From: Clostridia bacterium
Lineage (GTDB): Bacteria; Bacillota; Clostridia; Christensenellales; Aristaeellaceae
DNA: 5,090 nucleotides
Reading direction: 5' to 3'
Assembly (NCBI GenBank): GCA_030526935.1
Contig: JAUNBY010000046.1
Span: 1-5,090 of the forward strand
Below are positions 5,076 to 5,090 of the stretch, piece after piece. Within the stretch, counting starts at the first letter, position 1, and each line of letters starts with the position of its first letter. Position numbers and translations under genes: made by a program. The notes below the pieces were generated by a model. It searched no databases and had not been told where the DNA came from. It saw only the letters and a list, made by a program, of their open reading frames with translations.

Positions 5076-5090
5076 ATGAGCAACCGCGAC
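5076..5090 (+). CDS. Possible start of the next gene, five codons only
   Basis: ATG AGC AAC CGC GAC (Met-Ser-Asn-Arg-Asp) reads to the window edge, about 83 bases downstream of the predicted transcription start. uvrA commonly follows uvrB in Firmicutes and a start of this kind would suit it, but five codons identify nothing. No Shine-Dalgarno site precedes it (the upstream bases are CTCCGCCGCGGC), and the ATG lies in the loop of a small CGCGG/CCGCG hairpin (5070-5088). Treat as a hint only. Confidence 0.15.

Larger units (their letters stand above)
4791..5090. other. 300-base right-end intergenic region
   Basis: No complete gene is supported. A plus-strand frame starting inside uvrB continues to 4881 (from ATG 4748 it would give 44 residues), but it lacks a ribosome binding site, has no recognisable product and crosses a hairpin. 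A 34-codon minus-strand frame beginning at 5045 follows a purine run but overlaps the promoter and is equally unconvincing. What the stretch does hold is a stem-loop (4841-4875), an AT-rich block (about 4917-4990), an extended -10 promoter and a leader-like segment with a short direct repeat. Confidence 0.6.

Overview
The window looks like an ordinary chromosomal segment of a moderately GC-rich Firmicute, most likely a member of the Clostridia. The evidence is strong purine-rich Shine-Dalgarno sites, sigma-A-like promoters, a tightly packed bifunctional nnr gene of the Firmicute type, and frequent AUA isoleucine codons despite high overall GC (in the first third of uvrB, AUA clearly outnumbers AUC and AUU). 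The assignment is an inference from style, not from a marker gene.

Layout: two transcription units diverge from a 100-base AT-rich intergenic region (2687-2786). To the left, on the minus strand, runs a three-gene operon: nnr (bifunctional NAD(P)H-hydrate epimerase/dehydratase, 2686 to 1196), a small unrecognised protein (1209 to 772, overlapping nnr by 14 bases), and a UlaG-like metallo-beta-lactamase-fold hydrolase (767 to 117). The last two arginine codons of the small protein, AGG AGG, also serve as the ribosome binding site of the hydrolase, so the genes look translationally coupled. A short GC hairpin beyond the operon end (58-77) may be its terminator. To the right, on the plus strand, runs uvrB (2787-4790), the damage-verification helicase of nucleotide excision repair, complete and of normal length.

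The last 300 bases hold no gene I can support. They contain a strong imperfect stem-loop just after uvrB (4841-4875), an AT-rich stretch, and a very good extended -10 promoter (TGG TATAAT, 4978-4986) reading rightward out of the window. An ATG near the right edge (5076) could open the next gene. uvrA often follows uvrB, but five codons cannot establish this.

Functionally the window pairs metabolite repair (Nnr restores hydrated NADH/NADPH) with DNA repair (UvrB). I see no direct mechanistic link beyond the shared promoter region. No mobile element, CRISPR array or clear new system is visible. The items most worth a second look are the unrecognised middle gene of the nnr operon, the altered signature motifs in Nnr, and the strong promoter with an unexplained leader at the right end.
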